From positions 302,410-366,409 of the forward strand of contig MKTL01000016.1 of NCBI GenBank assembly GCA_001897605.1: a stretch of DNA of 64,000 nucleotides, in the 5' to 3' direction. The DNA comes from Clostridiales bacterium 38-18 (GTDB lineage Bacteria > Bacillota > Clostridia > Peptostreptococcales > Acidaminobacteraceae). This document shows positions 8,101 through 17,018 of this stretch, piece after piece. Under the pieces are notes generated by a model that saw only the letters and a program-made list of their open reading frames with translations, was not told the origin of the DNA and ran no database searches. Positions within the stretch are counted from its first letter, which is position 1. The number at the start of each line of letters is the position of its first letter. The translations under genes were made by a program, and so were the position numbers.

Positions 8101-8679
8101 TCAAGATTTGTTTTGAGCCATTTGGTTAAAATGATTCTTTTTTTTAGGATAGTCGACGATTAGTCCTTCATATATCAACTTTTTATTTTCGAGTGTCATT
8201 AGGTCAACCGTCTGAACGAGCTCAGGTGTTTTTCCAACATCCAATATATGATGTCTCCTAAGTAATACATAAACAAATTGCGAACAAAAATAATGGTTTT
8301 TACGATAGATTGGGCGATTAAACCATACACCGAAAAGTCCAATAAAGTTATAGCGATATTGATTTTTATGCTTATAAAAGTATTCGATATCTGCCTTTAG
8401 GCCTTCAAATTGCTCTTTTGTAACGGGAACTCTAAAAATTTGACAAGCACTTGATGGGTTATTCTTATAGACCCCCTCATATAAGCTTTCTTTTACAAAG
8501 CCACCTGAAAAAGGGTTCCTAGGACGAGTTCGACCAAATGAGTACATCTCATCGAATCGGTCATCAAAGCCAATAGAGGTATGTACATATTTTGCTGGCT
8601 GAAAGTATTTCAATGCTCTGGATAACCAAGTGCCAGTTTTTGAAAATACAAGATAAATATAATAAACATCATTTTGCAT
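8101..8679 (-). CDS. Permuted NlpC/P60-like (YiiX/YaeF-type) cysteine hydrolase family protein
   Basis: 192 residues, soluble, no signal peptide. A histidine in YVHTSIG (His33) precedes a cysteine in NHYFCSQFV (Cys132). This reversed order is the hallmark of circularly permuted NlpC/P60 papain-like proteins such as YiiX/YaeF. Family members are thiol hydrolases or acyltransferases of often unknown substrate. The gene stands alone between the trxB operon terminator and a divergent PAS-GGDEF gene. I infer hydrolase chemistry from motif order only. Confidence 0.7.
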   Translation of the reverse strand: MQNDVYYIYLVFSKTGTWLSRALKYFQPAKYVHTSIGFDDRFDEMYSFGRTRPRNPFSGGFVKESLYEGVYKNNPSSACQIFRVPVTKEQFEGLKADIEYFYKHKNQYRYNFIGLFGVWFNRPIYRKNHYFCSQFVYVLLRRHHILDVGKTPELVQTVDLMTLENKKLIYEGLIVDYPKKKNHFNQMAQNKS

Positions 8680-8797
8680 AGATTTTTCCTCATATTAATA
8701 ATAAATCTATTATAATATAAAGACATGTGAAATGTTATCTTTTTTTTATAATCAGGTAGGATTGGGTATAAGATAGATGTACATAAAGGAGGCTGCT

Positions 8798-9694
8798 ATG
8801 ATCCCAAAGGATTATGAACTGATTCTAAATTCACTCTATGAGGGCGTATACATCGTCGATCGTCAAAGAAGGATTTTATTTTGGAATCAAGGTGCTAAGA
8901 ACATAACTGGCTACGCTGCTGAAGAGACCTTAGGTAAGTTCTGTCATGACAACATTCTCAATCACATCGATGTCTATGGTAGACAGCTTTGTCTAGATGG
9001 CTGCCCTCTACATGAGACCCTAATAGATGGTAAGACAAGGGAGCTAAATGCCTATCTTCAGCATAAGAGAGGGCATCGTGTACCGGTACATTTAAAGTCT
9101 ATTCCAATGTATGAGGCGGGTGAAATCACAGCGACAATTGAGATTTTTACTGAGAGCTCTGAGCCTCAAAACGAGTATTTTAGAGCGGCGCTTTCTAAGC
9201 ATGAGCTTTTACGAGATCCACTTACGGGTCTTCCAAATAAAAGATTCTTCGATCATTACATCAATTCTAAAATGAATGATTTTCGAATGCTAGACATGCC
9301 GTTCGCAGTTGCGATAGTTGATATTGATAATTTCGATGGTATTAATAAGACCTATGGTGTTGCCACCAGTGATGAGATATTAAGGCTATTATCTGAGAGC
9401 TATAGAAGTTCAATAAGGCTAGCAGATTTAATAGGACGATGGACCAATGATGAGTTTGTTTTCATCTTTTCTGGTGTCACCAATGAGGCTTTAAATTCAT
9501 TGTGTGAAAAAATTAGAATTATGTCTGAAGCGAGCACTTTGCGTGCCAACACCATTAGAGAGGTTGAAATCGCTGTTTCTGTTGGTGCATCTGTCGTTAG
9601 AAAAGATGATACGGCAGACAAGCTCATCCGCCGAGTTACCGAACGACTCAAAAAAGCAAAAACGAAGGGCGGCAATTGCTGTATCACACGATAA
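8798..9694 (+). CDS. PAS-GGDEF domain protein with degenerate GGDEF signature
   Basis: About 298 residues. A PAS domain occupies residues 1-125 and carries three cysteines (Cys49, Cys65, Cys69, the last in CPLHE), a pattern seen in one PAS subfamily. A GGDEF domain begins at DPLTGLPNKRFF (residue 140). The inhibitory I-site RLAD is at 207-210, but the signature is TNDEF (216-220) instead of GGDEF, so cyclase activity is doubtful while c-di-GMP binding remains possible. I chose ATG 8798 because AAAGGAGG is ideally spaced; an ATG seven codons earlier overlaps that site. mutY follows 12 bases later. Confidence 0.85.
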   Translation: MIPKDYELILNSLYEGVYIVDRQRRILFWNQGAKNITGYAAEETLGKFCHDNILNHIDVYGRQLCLDGCPLHETLIDGKTRELNAYLQHKRGHRVPVHLKSIPMYEAGEITATIEIFTESSEPQNEYFRAALSKHELLRDPLTGLPNKRFFDHYINSKMNDFRMLDMPFAVAIVDIDNFDGINKTYGVATSDEILRLLSESYRSSIRLADLIGRWTNDEFVFIFSGVTNEALNSLCEKIRIMSEASTLRANTIREVEIAVSVGASVVRKDDTADKLIRRVTERLKKAKTKGGNCCITR

Positions 9695-9706
9695 TAAAGG
9701 AGTTAA

Positions 9707-10771
9707 ATGTCAAAAGAATTACTGAGCTGGTACGATGATAATAAGAGGGCATTACCGTGGCGAGAAACGAAAGACCCATATAAGATTTGGCTTTCTGAAA
9801 TTATGCTTCAGCAGACACAGGTTGTTACTGTAATTGACTATTATCATAGATTTATTGAGGTATTTCCGACAGTAGAAGCACTAGCAAATGCAGATGAAGA
9901 AGCGGTTTTTAAGCTCTGGGAGGGCTTGGGCTATTATTCGAGAGCACGAAACCTGATGCGATGTGCGAAGGTAATTACCGAGGCGCACGGGGGTGTATTC
10001 CCTAAGACGGTTGTGGAATTAGAGCGCTTACCTGGTATTGGACCTTACACGGCTAACGCCATAGCAAGTATTGCCTTTGGCGTGAGAGCACCTGCTGTTG
10101 ACGGAAATGTTTTTAGAGTGATTTCAAGGTATTTTGCTATAGAGCAACCAATTGACATCCCTCAAAATAGAGTCGTGTTTGAAAACAAGACACTTGAGCT
10201 GATGAGTTCTAGACACGATGATTTTACTCAGGCGATGATGGACTTAGGTGCAACGATTTGCACCCCGAAAGCGCCAGACTGTTTCAAATGTCCGTTGAAG
10301 AAGCAATGTAAAGCATTTGAAAGATCAAAGCAATTGGATTTTCCTGTCAAAATCAAAAAAATAAAAAAAAGGGTTCAAAGAGTCGCCTTATGCGTTGTCC
10401 TCTTTCAGAGTAGAATTTTATTGATTAAATATCCGAGCAGTGGTCTATTGGCAAACCTCTGGGGGCTACCTAGAATAGCTTTGGATGAAGGGGATTTAAC
10501 CAATGACTTAGTAGAAGGCTATCTTAACGAGCATTTTGACACAAAAATAAAAACAATAGGTACGCTAGAAGGAAAAATGCATGTATTTACACATATCAAA
10601 TGGGAGCCAACGATTTTCGTTTATCGAAGTGATCAAAAATTCGAATCGGAGTTACCTAAAACGGATTGGCTCACATTAGATGAGATACAGCATAAGGCGT
10701 TACCTACTGCGATAAAAAAACAATTACCTGTGATAGAAAAGTATTTGAAATTCATTGATGAGGCTAAATAG
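9707..10771 (+). CDS. mutY: A/G-specific adenine DNA glycosylase MutY
   Basis: 354 residues. MutY removes adenine mispaired with 8-oxoguanine. The catalytic glutamate is in SEIMLQQTQV (Glu31), the helix-hairpin-helix is LPGIGPYTANAI and the catalytic aspartate is in VDGNVFRV (Asp133). The [4Fe-4S] ligands are Cys186-x6-Cys193-x2-Cys196-x5-Cys202. The C-terminal part contains the Nudix-like 8-oxoG recognition domain starting near residue 225. AAAGGAG precedes the ATG. It lies in a close run of genes from the PAS-GGDEF gene to the lipid kinase gene. Confidence 0.95.
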   Translation: MSKELLSWYDDNKRALPWRETKDPYKIWLSEIMLQQTQVVTVIDYYHRFIEVFPTVEALANADEEAVFKLWEGLGYYSRARNLMRCAKVITEAHGGVFPKTVVELERLPGIGPYTANAIASIAFGVRAPAVDGNVFRVISRYFAIEQPIDIPQNRVVFENKTLELMSSRHDDFTQAMMDLGATICTPKAPDCFKCPLKKQCKAFERSKQLDFPVKIKKIKKRVQRVALCVVLFQSRILLIKYPSSGLLANLWGLPRIALDEGDLTNDLVEGYLNEHFDTKIKTIGTLEGKMHVFTHIKWEPTIFVYRSDQKFESELPKTDWLTLDEIQHKALPTAIKKQLPVIEKYLKFIDEAK

Positions 10772-10795
10772 ATTTATTATGAAATGGAGTAACCA

Positions 10796-11578
10796 ATGTC
10801 TGAGTTTATTCAAGTTGATCCACATCAATTATATGAATTAGCAGTTAAGGATTATTCAAGGAATTATTTTATCTGCCATACACTTGATAAAAATCAGCCT
10901 TATGTCTCTGCTTTTGGTAGGTTTGAATATAAGGAGCCAATTGTCGGCATTTTCCTAAGAAAAACGGGTTTGCTACAGATTGCAGTTGCGGATTTTGAGA
11001 AGGTTATGGAACACAAATCAGAAATCATAAATCATATACTGGCAATGGAATTTGAAGAAATCAGTACATTTGAAAGCTATTCTGCCTTATTTCGAGAAAA
11101 TGAGGCATTTGATTTGATTTCTAAGGGTGCGCATATTGCTTATTGTACAAAAGACTCTTATAATGATGTATTGGGAGAGGAAACGCTATTTTTCAAATGG
11201 ATTAATTCAACTGAGCTTGAATCGGTGGTTGCACTATACCGTAAGGTGTTCAAATCCTTTGCTAGTGAAGGTTCAATGAAGGATAAGCTTTTAAAGGGTC
11301 GCGGGAGAGCGCTAGGGGGCTATTTGGATAATCAATTGATCGCCGTTGCTCAGACGGATTACGAAGACCCAAAAGGTGCTTTAATCGTTGGGGTAGCAAC
11401 TGATCCTGAGCATCAAGGGAAGGGCTATGGCGAGCAAATTCTAAGGAAATTAATGCAACCACTCCTACAGGAAGACAAAAGGTTGACTTTACAGTACGAT
11501 TCTCCTATTGCAGGGCAGTTATATAAAAAACTAGGATTTATAGATTACGATAGGGTAATTCGATTAAGACGTAGATGA
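10796..11578 (+). CDS. GNAT family N-acetyltransferase
   Basis: 260 residues. The C-terminal half has the acetyl-CoA binding signature (VGVATDPEHQGKGYGEQILRKL, the Q-G-K-G-Y-G loop) followed by YKKLGFIDYDR, typical of GCN5-like acetyltransferases. The N-terminal 130 residues do not match any domain I recognise and probably form a degenerate GNAT fold. AATGGAG precedes the ATG. It lies 24 bases after mutY and 11 bases before the lipid kinase gene, suggesting one transcript. The substrate is unknown. Confidence 0.82.
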   Translation: MSEFIQVDPHQLYELAVKDYSRNYFICHTLDKNQPYVSAFGRFEYKEPIVGIFLRKTGLLQIAVADFEKVMEHKSEIINHILAMEFEEISTFESYSALFRENEAFDLISKGAHIAYCTKDSYNDVLGEETLFFKWINSTELESVVALYRKVFKSFASEGSMKDKLLKGRGRALGGYLDNQLIAVAQTDYEDPKGALIVGVATDPEHQGKGYGEQILRKLMQPLLQEDKRLTLQYDSPIAGQLYKKLGFIDYDRVIRLRRR

Positions 11579-11589
11579 TGAGGTGACAT

Positions 11590-12477
11590 ATGAATGTGTT
11601 ATTGCTTTACAATCCAAGATCAGGAACAAGAAGCTTTCAGGCGCAATTAGATTATGTGGTAGAACAATTTCAAAAAATTGAGTTACAAATTATTCCCTAT
11701 CGCCTTGAGAATATGGATAAATTGGAGGCTTATCTTAAAACGTTGGATATCAGTCAGTTTAAAAAATTCATCATCTCTGGTGGTGATGGTACCGTTCATC
11801 AGGTTGTAAATAAGATGATGAAACTGGGAATTGATGTGCCAATAGCTATTTTTCCAACAGGTACAGCGAATGATTTTTCTCAGTATTTCGGTATTCCTAA
11901 AGATATTGAGGGTATGACTAAGGTCGCTTTGAGTGACCAGTATTCAAGCTGCGATTTAGGTAAAATCAATGAACAGTATTTTATTAATGTTGCTAGCTTT
12001 GGAAATCTCGTCGATATTAGCCAAAGGGTAAACGAGCAAACCAAAAACGTTTTAGGTGTTCTCGCCTATTATATAAAGGGCATAGAAGAAATACCAAAGC
12101 TCAGAACCTTTAAGGCTAAAATCGAATCAGACAATCTTGTGATTGAAGAGGATATCTATTTTGTTCTCATAATGAATGGCAAATCAGCGGGTGGCTTTAG
12201 AAAGCTTGCACCTTATTCCGATATTTCAGATGGTCTGTTGGATGTTTTGGTATTTAAAAAATGTCCAGTTCTTGACTTAATGCCATTAATGATTCAGGTA
12301 CTAGGTGGTGAGCATCCAAAAAGTGATTATATTCACTATATTCAATCCAAACAAGTTAAAGTATCTTGTAATGAAGAGATCACATCAGATTTAGATGGAG
12401 AACAGGGACCTAGGCTGCCACTTGAAATTGAAGTTGTTAACCATGCGATTCGAGTTAATACTTATGTTACAGAATAG
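11590..12477 (+). CDS. Diacylglycerol kinase family lipid kinase (YegS/DgkB-like)
   Basis: 295 residues, the usual size of the DagK catalytic family. Key motifs are LLYNPRSGTRS at the N-terminus, SGGDGTVHQVVNKMM near residue 63 and FPTGTANDFSQYF near residue 96, which bind ATP and magnesium. Such kinases phosphorylate diacylglycerol or related lipids at the membrane, recycling them into phospholipid or lipoteichoic acid metabolism. GAGGTGACAT precedes the ATG. A strong terminator follows directly. A sphingosine-kinase-like substrate cannot be excluded from sequence alone. Confidence 0.85.
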   Translation: MNVLLLYNPRSGTRSFQAQLDYVVEQFQKIELQIIPYRLENMDKLEAYLKTLDISQFKKFIISGGDGTVHQVVNKMMKLGIDVPIAIFPTGTANDFSQYFGIPKDIEGMTKVALSDQYSSCDLGKINEQYFINVASFGNLVDISQRVNEQTKNVLGVLAYYIKGIEEIPKLRTFKAKIESDNLVIEEDIYFVLIMNGKSAGGFRKLAPYSDISDGLLDVLVFKKCPVLDLMPLMIQVLGGEHPKSDYIHYIQSKQVKVSCNEEITSDLDGEQGPRLPLEIEVVNHAIRVNTYVTE

Positions 12478-12483
12478 TTATAG

Positions 12484-12522
12484 CGCATTTAGAAAATACT
12501 TTTCTAAATGCGTTTTTTTTTT
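12484..12522 (+). terminator. Terminator after lipid kinase gene
   Basis: A perfect 13-base stem, CGCATTTAGAAAA with TTTTCTAAATGCG, a three-base loop and a run of ten T. Confidence 0.93.
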
Positions 12523-12583
12523 ACTTATATTGGGTAATAGTAAAAACTAAGAGAAAAGATTTTTATTTTATAAGGAGATAAAT

Positions 12584-13483
12584 ATGAAAATAGGTTTAGT
12601 TGGTTTAGGACGAATGGGTTATGCCTTGGCTTTAAACATGAAGGATAGTGGTGTTGAAGTAATTGCAACAAATAGATCGTTGGATAAAGTTGATGAAATC
12701 ACAAAAGAAGGTGTAAAGGGAGCATACAGCTTAAAAGAGTTAGTTGAAGCCTTTGGAGAGGAAAGACGTGTTATATGGTTGATGGTACCGTCTGGAAATG
12801 CGGTGGATACCATGATCGAGGAGCTGGTGCCACTACTAAATTACAACGATATTATCATCGATGGTGGTAATTCCTACTACAAGGACACTTTGATTAGACA
12901 TGAGAGATTAAAGGCTATTGGTATTCACTTTGTGGATGTTGGAACCAGTGGCGGTATCAATGGCGCGCGTAATGGGGCCTGCTTAATGGCTGGTGGTGAG
13001 GCTGAGCCTGTTGCATTTATAGAACCTGTACTCGAGAAAATTTCGATTGAAAATGGCTATGGTTATTTTGGTGCACCTGGAAGTGGACATTATGTAAAAA
13101 TGATTCACAATGGTATAGAGTATGGCATGATGCAAGCCATGGGTGAGGGCTTTGATATTCTTAAAGCCTCCGAATTTGATGTGGATTTTGAATTGGTTTC
13201 AAAGGTATGGAGCAACGGCTCTATAATAGAAGGCTTACTAATGCGCTTGATGCATGAAGCATTTAAGCAGGATGGTAACCTAGAATCAATTATCGGAAAA
13301 GTTGATGCGTCTGGTGAGGCGGACTGGACCCTTCAGGAAGCCGTTCGTCTTAAGGTTTCTGCACCAGTTATTACACAATCCTTATTTGCAAGATATAAAT
13401 CTAAGGATGAAGAAAGGTTTAGTGAAAAAGCAGTTGCAGCACTTCGTAATCAATTTGGCGGTCATAAGGTTTATAAAGCTTAG
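12584..13483 (+). CDS. gnd: 6-phosphogluconate dehydrogenase, decarboxylating (short form)
   Basis: 299 residues, the short bacterial form (about 300) rather than the 470-residue E. coli type. The dinucleotide-binding GLGRMG is at residues 7-12. The substrate motifs are IIDGGNSYYKD, DVGTSGGINGARNGACLMAGG and the catalytic lysine segment GHYVKMIHNGIEYGMMQ. It oxidises 6-phosphogluconate to ribulose 5-phosphate. AAGGAG precedes the ATG. zwf follows after 8 bases, so the two oxidative pentose phosphate enzymes are co-transcribed, with the lactonase missing here. Short forms are often NAD-preferring; this is inferred from family knowledge. Confidence 0.9.
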   Translation: MKIGLVGLGRMGYALALNMKDSGVEVIATNRSLDKVDEITKEGVKGAYSLKELVEAFGEERRVIWLMVPSGNAVDTMIEELVPLLNYNDIIIDGGNSYYKDTLIRHERLKAIGIHFVDVGTSGGINGARNGACLMAGGEAEPVAFIEPVLEKISIENGYGYFGAPGSGHYVKMIHNGIEYGMMQAMGEGFDILKASEFDVDFELVSKVWSNGSIIEGLLMRLMHEAFKQDGNLESIIGKVDASGEADWTLQEAVRLKVSAPVITQSLFARYKSKDEERFSEKAVAALRNQFGGHKVYKA

Positions 13484-13491
13484 GGGGAAAT

Positions 13492-14844
13492 ATGCTATTT
13501 ACAATCTTTGGTGCTACTGGGGATTTAACAACTAAGAAGTTAATTCCAGCACTTTATCATCTTTTTGAAGAGGAGCAGCTGCCAACGCCTTTCACAATCG
13601 TTTGCGTAGGCAGAAGGCGTTATGAAACGGAGCAGTTTGTTGAGCTGATTAGAAGTAAAATAGAAGGTGATTATCCACATTGGGAGGATTTTTGTACCAA
13701 TCTACATTACCTTTCTATGGATTTTTCCTCAGAAGCAAATTTTGATATCTTCAAAAATTATGTAGATGCAATGCATCTATCCACCAATGGACAAAAAATC
13801 TATTATTTGGCAACTGCACCACACTATTTTCCAATTATAGCAAGGGCGCTCATTGTAACGCATATGCTCAATCGGGGTGATATGCGATCTAAAATTGTAT
13901 TTGAAAAGCCCTTTGGTGAAAATCTTGAGACTGCAAAAGCCTATAATCGACTTTTACTTGAGTCAATTGAAGAATCACAGGTATACAGAATTGATCATTA
14001 TTTAGGAAAAGAGATGCTGCAAAATATACTTACCGTGAGATTTGCAAATAAAATTTTTGAAAGCATTTGGAATCATGAAAATATTGAAAGCGTTAAGATT
14101 ATTGCACTTGAGTCAGAAAGCGTGAAACAAAGAGGCGGTTATTATGACCGTTCTGGTGCACTCAAGGATATGGTTCAAAACCATTTGTTTCAAACACTGG
14201 CTCTGGTTGCGATGGATGCGCCAATGGGCTTAAGTGATACATTGATTAAAAATGAAAAAGTTGAGGTGCTTGAGCACCTACAGGTTAGCAACGACATTAT
14301 TTTCGGTCAATATGCAGGATATTTACAGGAAAAGGATATTCCAGAGGATTCAAAGACGGAAACCTTTGTAGCACTTAAGGCTTATGTAAACTCACAGCGT
14401 TGGCGAAATACACCCTTTTATCTAATAACGGGTAAGAAAATGTCAAGAAAGCTAGCTGAAATTGTTATTACATTTAAGGATGCAACCTGCTTCTTTGAAA
14501 GAGGACAGCCTGAAAAGAACACTTTGACAATTGAGATATTTCCAAGAGAAGGTATTATCTTGAAGTTTAATGGAAAGGCACCTGGCTTATGGTCGTATAC
14601 CATGCCTATGCACCTTGACTACTGCCATCTTTGTAACATCATAGGAAACTCGCCGGAGGCATATGAAAAGCTCATTCTGGACGTGATTCACGATGATGCA
14701 TCTCTTTTCACCCGTTGGGATGAAATCGAGAATTCGTGGAAGGTAATAGATGAAATTGAGCGTTTAAAAGCGTTCGAACCACTACATGTCTACTACTCAG
14801 AATCTGAAATGCTAGATATTGTTAATAAAAAATGGGGGCTGTAA
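13492..14844 (+). CDS. zwf: Glucose-6-phosphate 1-dehydrogenase
   Basis: 450 residues, slightly shorter than the usual 480-500. The coenzyme-binding GATGDLTTKKLIPALY starts at residue 7, the EKPFGENL segment follows, and the substrate-binding RIDHYLGKEML is at 166-176 with its active-site histidine. It feeds glucose-6-phosphate into the oxidative pentose phosphate pathway with gnd. AGGGGGAAAT precedes the ATG. Its TAA overlaps the start of the cyclase gene (TAATG). The C-terminal region is compact, consistent with the shortened length. Confidence 0.92.
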   Translation: MLFTIFGATGDLTTKKLIPALYHLFEEEQLPTPFTIVCVGRRRYETEQFVELIRSKIEGDYPHWEDFCTNLHYLSMDFSSEANFDIFKNYVDAMHLSTNGQKIYYLATAPHYFPIIARALIVTHMLNRGDMRSKIVFEKPFGENLETAKAYNRLLLESIEESQVYRIDHYLGKEMLQNILTVRFANKIFESIWNHENIESVKIIALESESVKQRGGYYDRSGALKDMVQNHLFQTLALVAMDAPMGLSDTLIKNEKVEVLEHLQVSNDIIFGQYAGYLQEKDIPEDSKTETFVALKAYVNSQRWRNTPFYLITGKKMSRKLAEIVITFKDATCFFERGQPEKNTLTIEIFPREGIILKFNGKAPGLWSYTMPMHLDYCHLCNIIGNSPEAYEKLILDVIHDDASLFTRWDEIENSWKVIDEIERLKAFEPLHVYYSESEMLDIVNKKWGL

Positions 14845-15473
14845 TGAATAATTGGATCGATGTAACCATGGACATCTTCCCTGAGATGATGGTCTATAAG
14901 AATAAAGATGAAAAGAAACCAAAGTATACGGTTCGTGCAACACATGAGGCGAACGGGCACTTTGAATCCAGTATTTACATGGACTTACACACTGGAACAC
15001 ATATTGACATGCCACTGCATATGATTGAAAACGGTACTAATTCAGATCAGTTTAATCTTGATTTGGTCAATGGCATTTGTACGGTTCTCGACTTTAGTAA
15101 AGAGGAACGTCATGAAGTAGATGAAGCTTTTTTAAGTCAATTTGAGATCAATAAAGGCGACATTATTATTATTAAGACAAAAAATGCTTATGATACAGAA
15201 TTTAATCTCGAGTATGACTATTTAGATGCCTCAGGAGCGGCTTTTCTTCAATCAAAGGGTATAAAAACTGTTGGTATTGATGCGCTTGGAATTGAAAGAA
15301 GCCAAGCAGGTCATCCAACACATTCAATTCTATTAGGAAATGACATCTACATTATTGAAGGTCTCGCACTCAAGACAATTGAAGCGGGAAGGCATGAGCT
15401 TTTATGCCTACCACTTAAAATTCTCGGCGTCGAGGGCTTACCTGCACGTGCTTTGATGCGTAGAATGGAATAA
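14844..15473 (+). CDS. Cyclase family protein (kynurenine formamidase-like metal hydrolase)
   Basis: About 209 residues. The family signature HTGTHIDMPLHM is near residue 45 and provides metal ligands; related proteins are kynurenine formamidase and isatin hydrolase. I prefer ATG 14844, which overlaps the zwf stop as TAATG, over an ATG four codons upstream inside zwf. The late segment GIDALGIERSQAGHPTHSILLGNDIYIIEGL is typical of the family. It is translationally coupled to zwf. The substrate is unknown; kynurenine formamidase activity should not be assumed without tryptophan catabolic genes nearby. Confidence 0.83.
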   Translation: MNNWIDVTMDIFPEMMVYKNKDEKKPKYTVRATHEANGHFESSIYMDLHTGTHIDMPLHMIENGTNSDQFNLDLVNGICTVLDFSKEERHEVDEAFLSQFEINKGDIIIIKTKNAYDTEFNLEYDYLDASGAAFLQSKGIKTVGIDALGIERSQAGHPTHSILLGNDIYIIEGLALKTIEAGRHELLCLPLKILGVEGLPARALMRRME

Positions 15474-15551
15474 TTGATTTGAAATTAAATTGAACAAATT
15501 GGAACATATGAGTATACTAATGAATAGACAGAATATTTATGAGGTGAATCT

Positions 15552-16025
15552 ATGAAAGATATAATTTTAGGTGGTGGCTGTTTTTGGGGGATGGAGGCGT
15601 ATTTCAAGCGTTTAAATGGCGTCCTTGAAACTGAAGTGGGCTATGCCAATGGCCAAACAAAAGAACCATCCTATAAAGAGGTATGTACAAATACAACCGG
15701 ACATGCTGAGGTGCTGTGGGTAAAATATGACCCGAGCTTGATTTCACTTGAAGTATTGCTAACACACCTTTGGAAGGTGATCGATCCGACTTCACTCAAT
15801 CGTCAAGGTGGCGATGTTGGATCGCAATATAGAACGGGTATATATTATACTGACACTTCAGATGTAGAGGTTATCACAGCTTCAAAGAATGCCGAACAGC
15901 AAAAGTATGAAAAGCCAATTGTCACTGAGATTGAGCCATTAAATTATTATTTTGCAGCGGAAGAATACCATCAAGATTATTTGACTAAAAACCCAGGTGG
16001 CTATTGCCATATTAAATTGGATTAG
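15552..16025 (+). CDS. msrA: Peptide methionine (S)-S-oxide reductase
   Basis: 157 residues. The [12 protein letters not shown] motif contains the nucleophilic Cys10, followed by YANG and the EEYHQDYL segment near the C-terminus. It reduces methionine-S-sulfoxide in proteins. It is a stand-alone MsrA without a fused MsrB domain. GAGGTGAATCT precedes the ATG. No resolving cysteine pair is obvious at the C-terminus apart from the single Cys in GGYCHIKLD, so the regeneration route is uncertain. A strong terminator follows. Confidence 0.94.
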   Translation: MKDIILGGGCFWGMEAYFKRLNGVLETEVGYANGQTKEPSYKEVCTNTTGHAEVLWVKYDPSLISLEVLLTHLWKVIDPTSLNRQGGDVGSQYRTGIYYTDTSDVEVITASKNAEQQKYEKPIVTEIEPLNYYFAAEEYHQDYLTKNPGGYCHIKLD

Positions 16026-16034
16026 AAGACATAT

Positions 16035-16080
16035 AAAGACCTGTAAGAAGCTTGAAATTTTCTTACAGGTCTTTTTTTTA
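16035..16080 (+). terminator. Terminator after msrA
   Basis: AAAGACCTGTAAGAA pairs with TTCTTACAGGTCTTT across a short loop, followed by a T-run. The dispersed repeat begins about 15 bases further on. Confidence 0.92.
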
Positions 16081-16094
16081 AAAGCAACAGCTTA

Positions 16095-16134
16095 GCTAGT
16101 GGTAAAACTGAAGGCTTGATGCCTAAAGTTTAAT
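16095..16134 (-). repeat. Dispersed repeat, copy A (3' of sdaAA)
   Basis: Read on the minus strand immediately after the sdaAA stop: AGGCATCAAGCCTTCAG followed by TTTTACCACTAG. The same core, AGGCATCGAGCCTTCAG then ATTTTACCACAAG, occurs after the HAD phosphatase gene at 43745-43793. The core can form a short AGGC/GCCT hairpin. Confidence 0.6.
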
Positions 16135-17010
16135 TTACTTAAATAAGTCTGTTTGAATTTGAACTCCGGTTTTAGTAGTTGCAAGTCCGCCCATTGAAGT
16201 TTCACGGAGAGAAGGGGGTAAGGCACGACCAACTCGATACATCGCTTCGACCACCTCATCAAATGGAATGATGCTTTCAATACCAGCCAATGACATCTCA
16301 GCACATAGGAGCGCATTGGCCGCGCCCATAGCGTTTCTTTTGGCGCAAGGACTTTCTACTAAGCCAGCGATGGGATCGCAAACTAAGCCAAGTAGATTTT
16401 TAAAACACATTGCAGCAGCGTTGAATACCATTTCTGGTGTGCCACCAAGCATATGAACCACAGCAGCTGAAGCCATTGCTGAAGCTGTGCCAACCTCAGC
16501 CTGACAGCCTCCCTCAGCTCCTGAGATCGTCGCATTTTTAGCAACGAGGCTTCCAACGAGATTGGCTGCAAGTAGACCGGAGATTAAGGTTTCTTCATCG
16601 AGTGCGAAGCGTTCTTTGGTGGTCATTAAAACCGCTGGCATGACACCGCATGATCCAGCTGTAGGCGATGCAACAACCTTTCCCATAGATGCATTTAGCT
16701 CCATCGTACTAAGTGCGTAAGCTGCAGCCTTCGCAATCGTTTCACCACAAACGGTATTGTGACTCCCCAATCTATCGTGAATTTTACGACTATCGTTCCC
16801 AATGATTTTACCTCGTCTTGAAGGCTGTGTCATATCCTGACTGGATAATACGGCGTTTTGCATGACCTTTATGACATTTTTCAAATAATCCCTAATATAA
16901 CCATAGCTTCTGCCTGTATTGATAATCTCTTCTGAGAGTGAAAATGCATTCAGTGTAAGGTTATTGTTACGGCAGTATAGAATCAATTCATTTGAAGTTG
17001 AAAATTTCAT
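16135..17010 (-). CDS. sdaAA: L-serine dehydratase, iron-sulfur, alpha subunit
   Basis: 291 residues, normal for the catalytic subunit of two-component [4Fe-4S] L-serine dehydratases, which convert serine to pyruvate and ammonia. Likely cluster cysteines are in GSCGVMPAVL, in the ACQ-like segment AEGGCQAEVG, and in CDPIAGLVESPC. It lies 8 bases after the beta-subunit gene. AGGAGGC precedes the ATG. It feeds pyruvate-based fermentation. A D-serine enzyme is encoded at 50260-51612, so both serine enantiomers can be used. Confidence 0.93.
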   Translation of the reverse strand: MKFSTSNELILYCRNNNLTLNAFSLSEEIINTGRSYGYIRDYLKNVIKVMQNAVLSSQDMTQPSRRGKIIGNDSRKIHDRLGSHNTVCGETIAKAAAYALSTMELNASMGKVVASPTAGSCGVMPAVLMTTKERFALDEETLISGLLAANLVGSLVAKNATISGAEGGCQAEVGTASAMASAAVVHMLGGTPEMVFNAAAMCFKNLLGLVCDPIAGLVESPCAKRNAMGAANALLCAEMSLAGIESIIPFDEVVEAMYRVGRALPPSLRETSMGGLATTKTGVQIQTDLFK

Positions 17011-17018
17011 AGCGCCTC

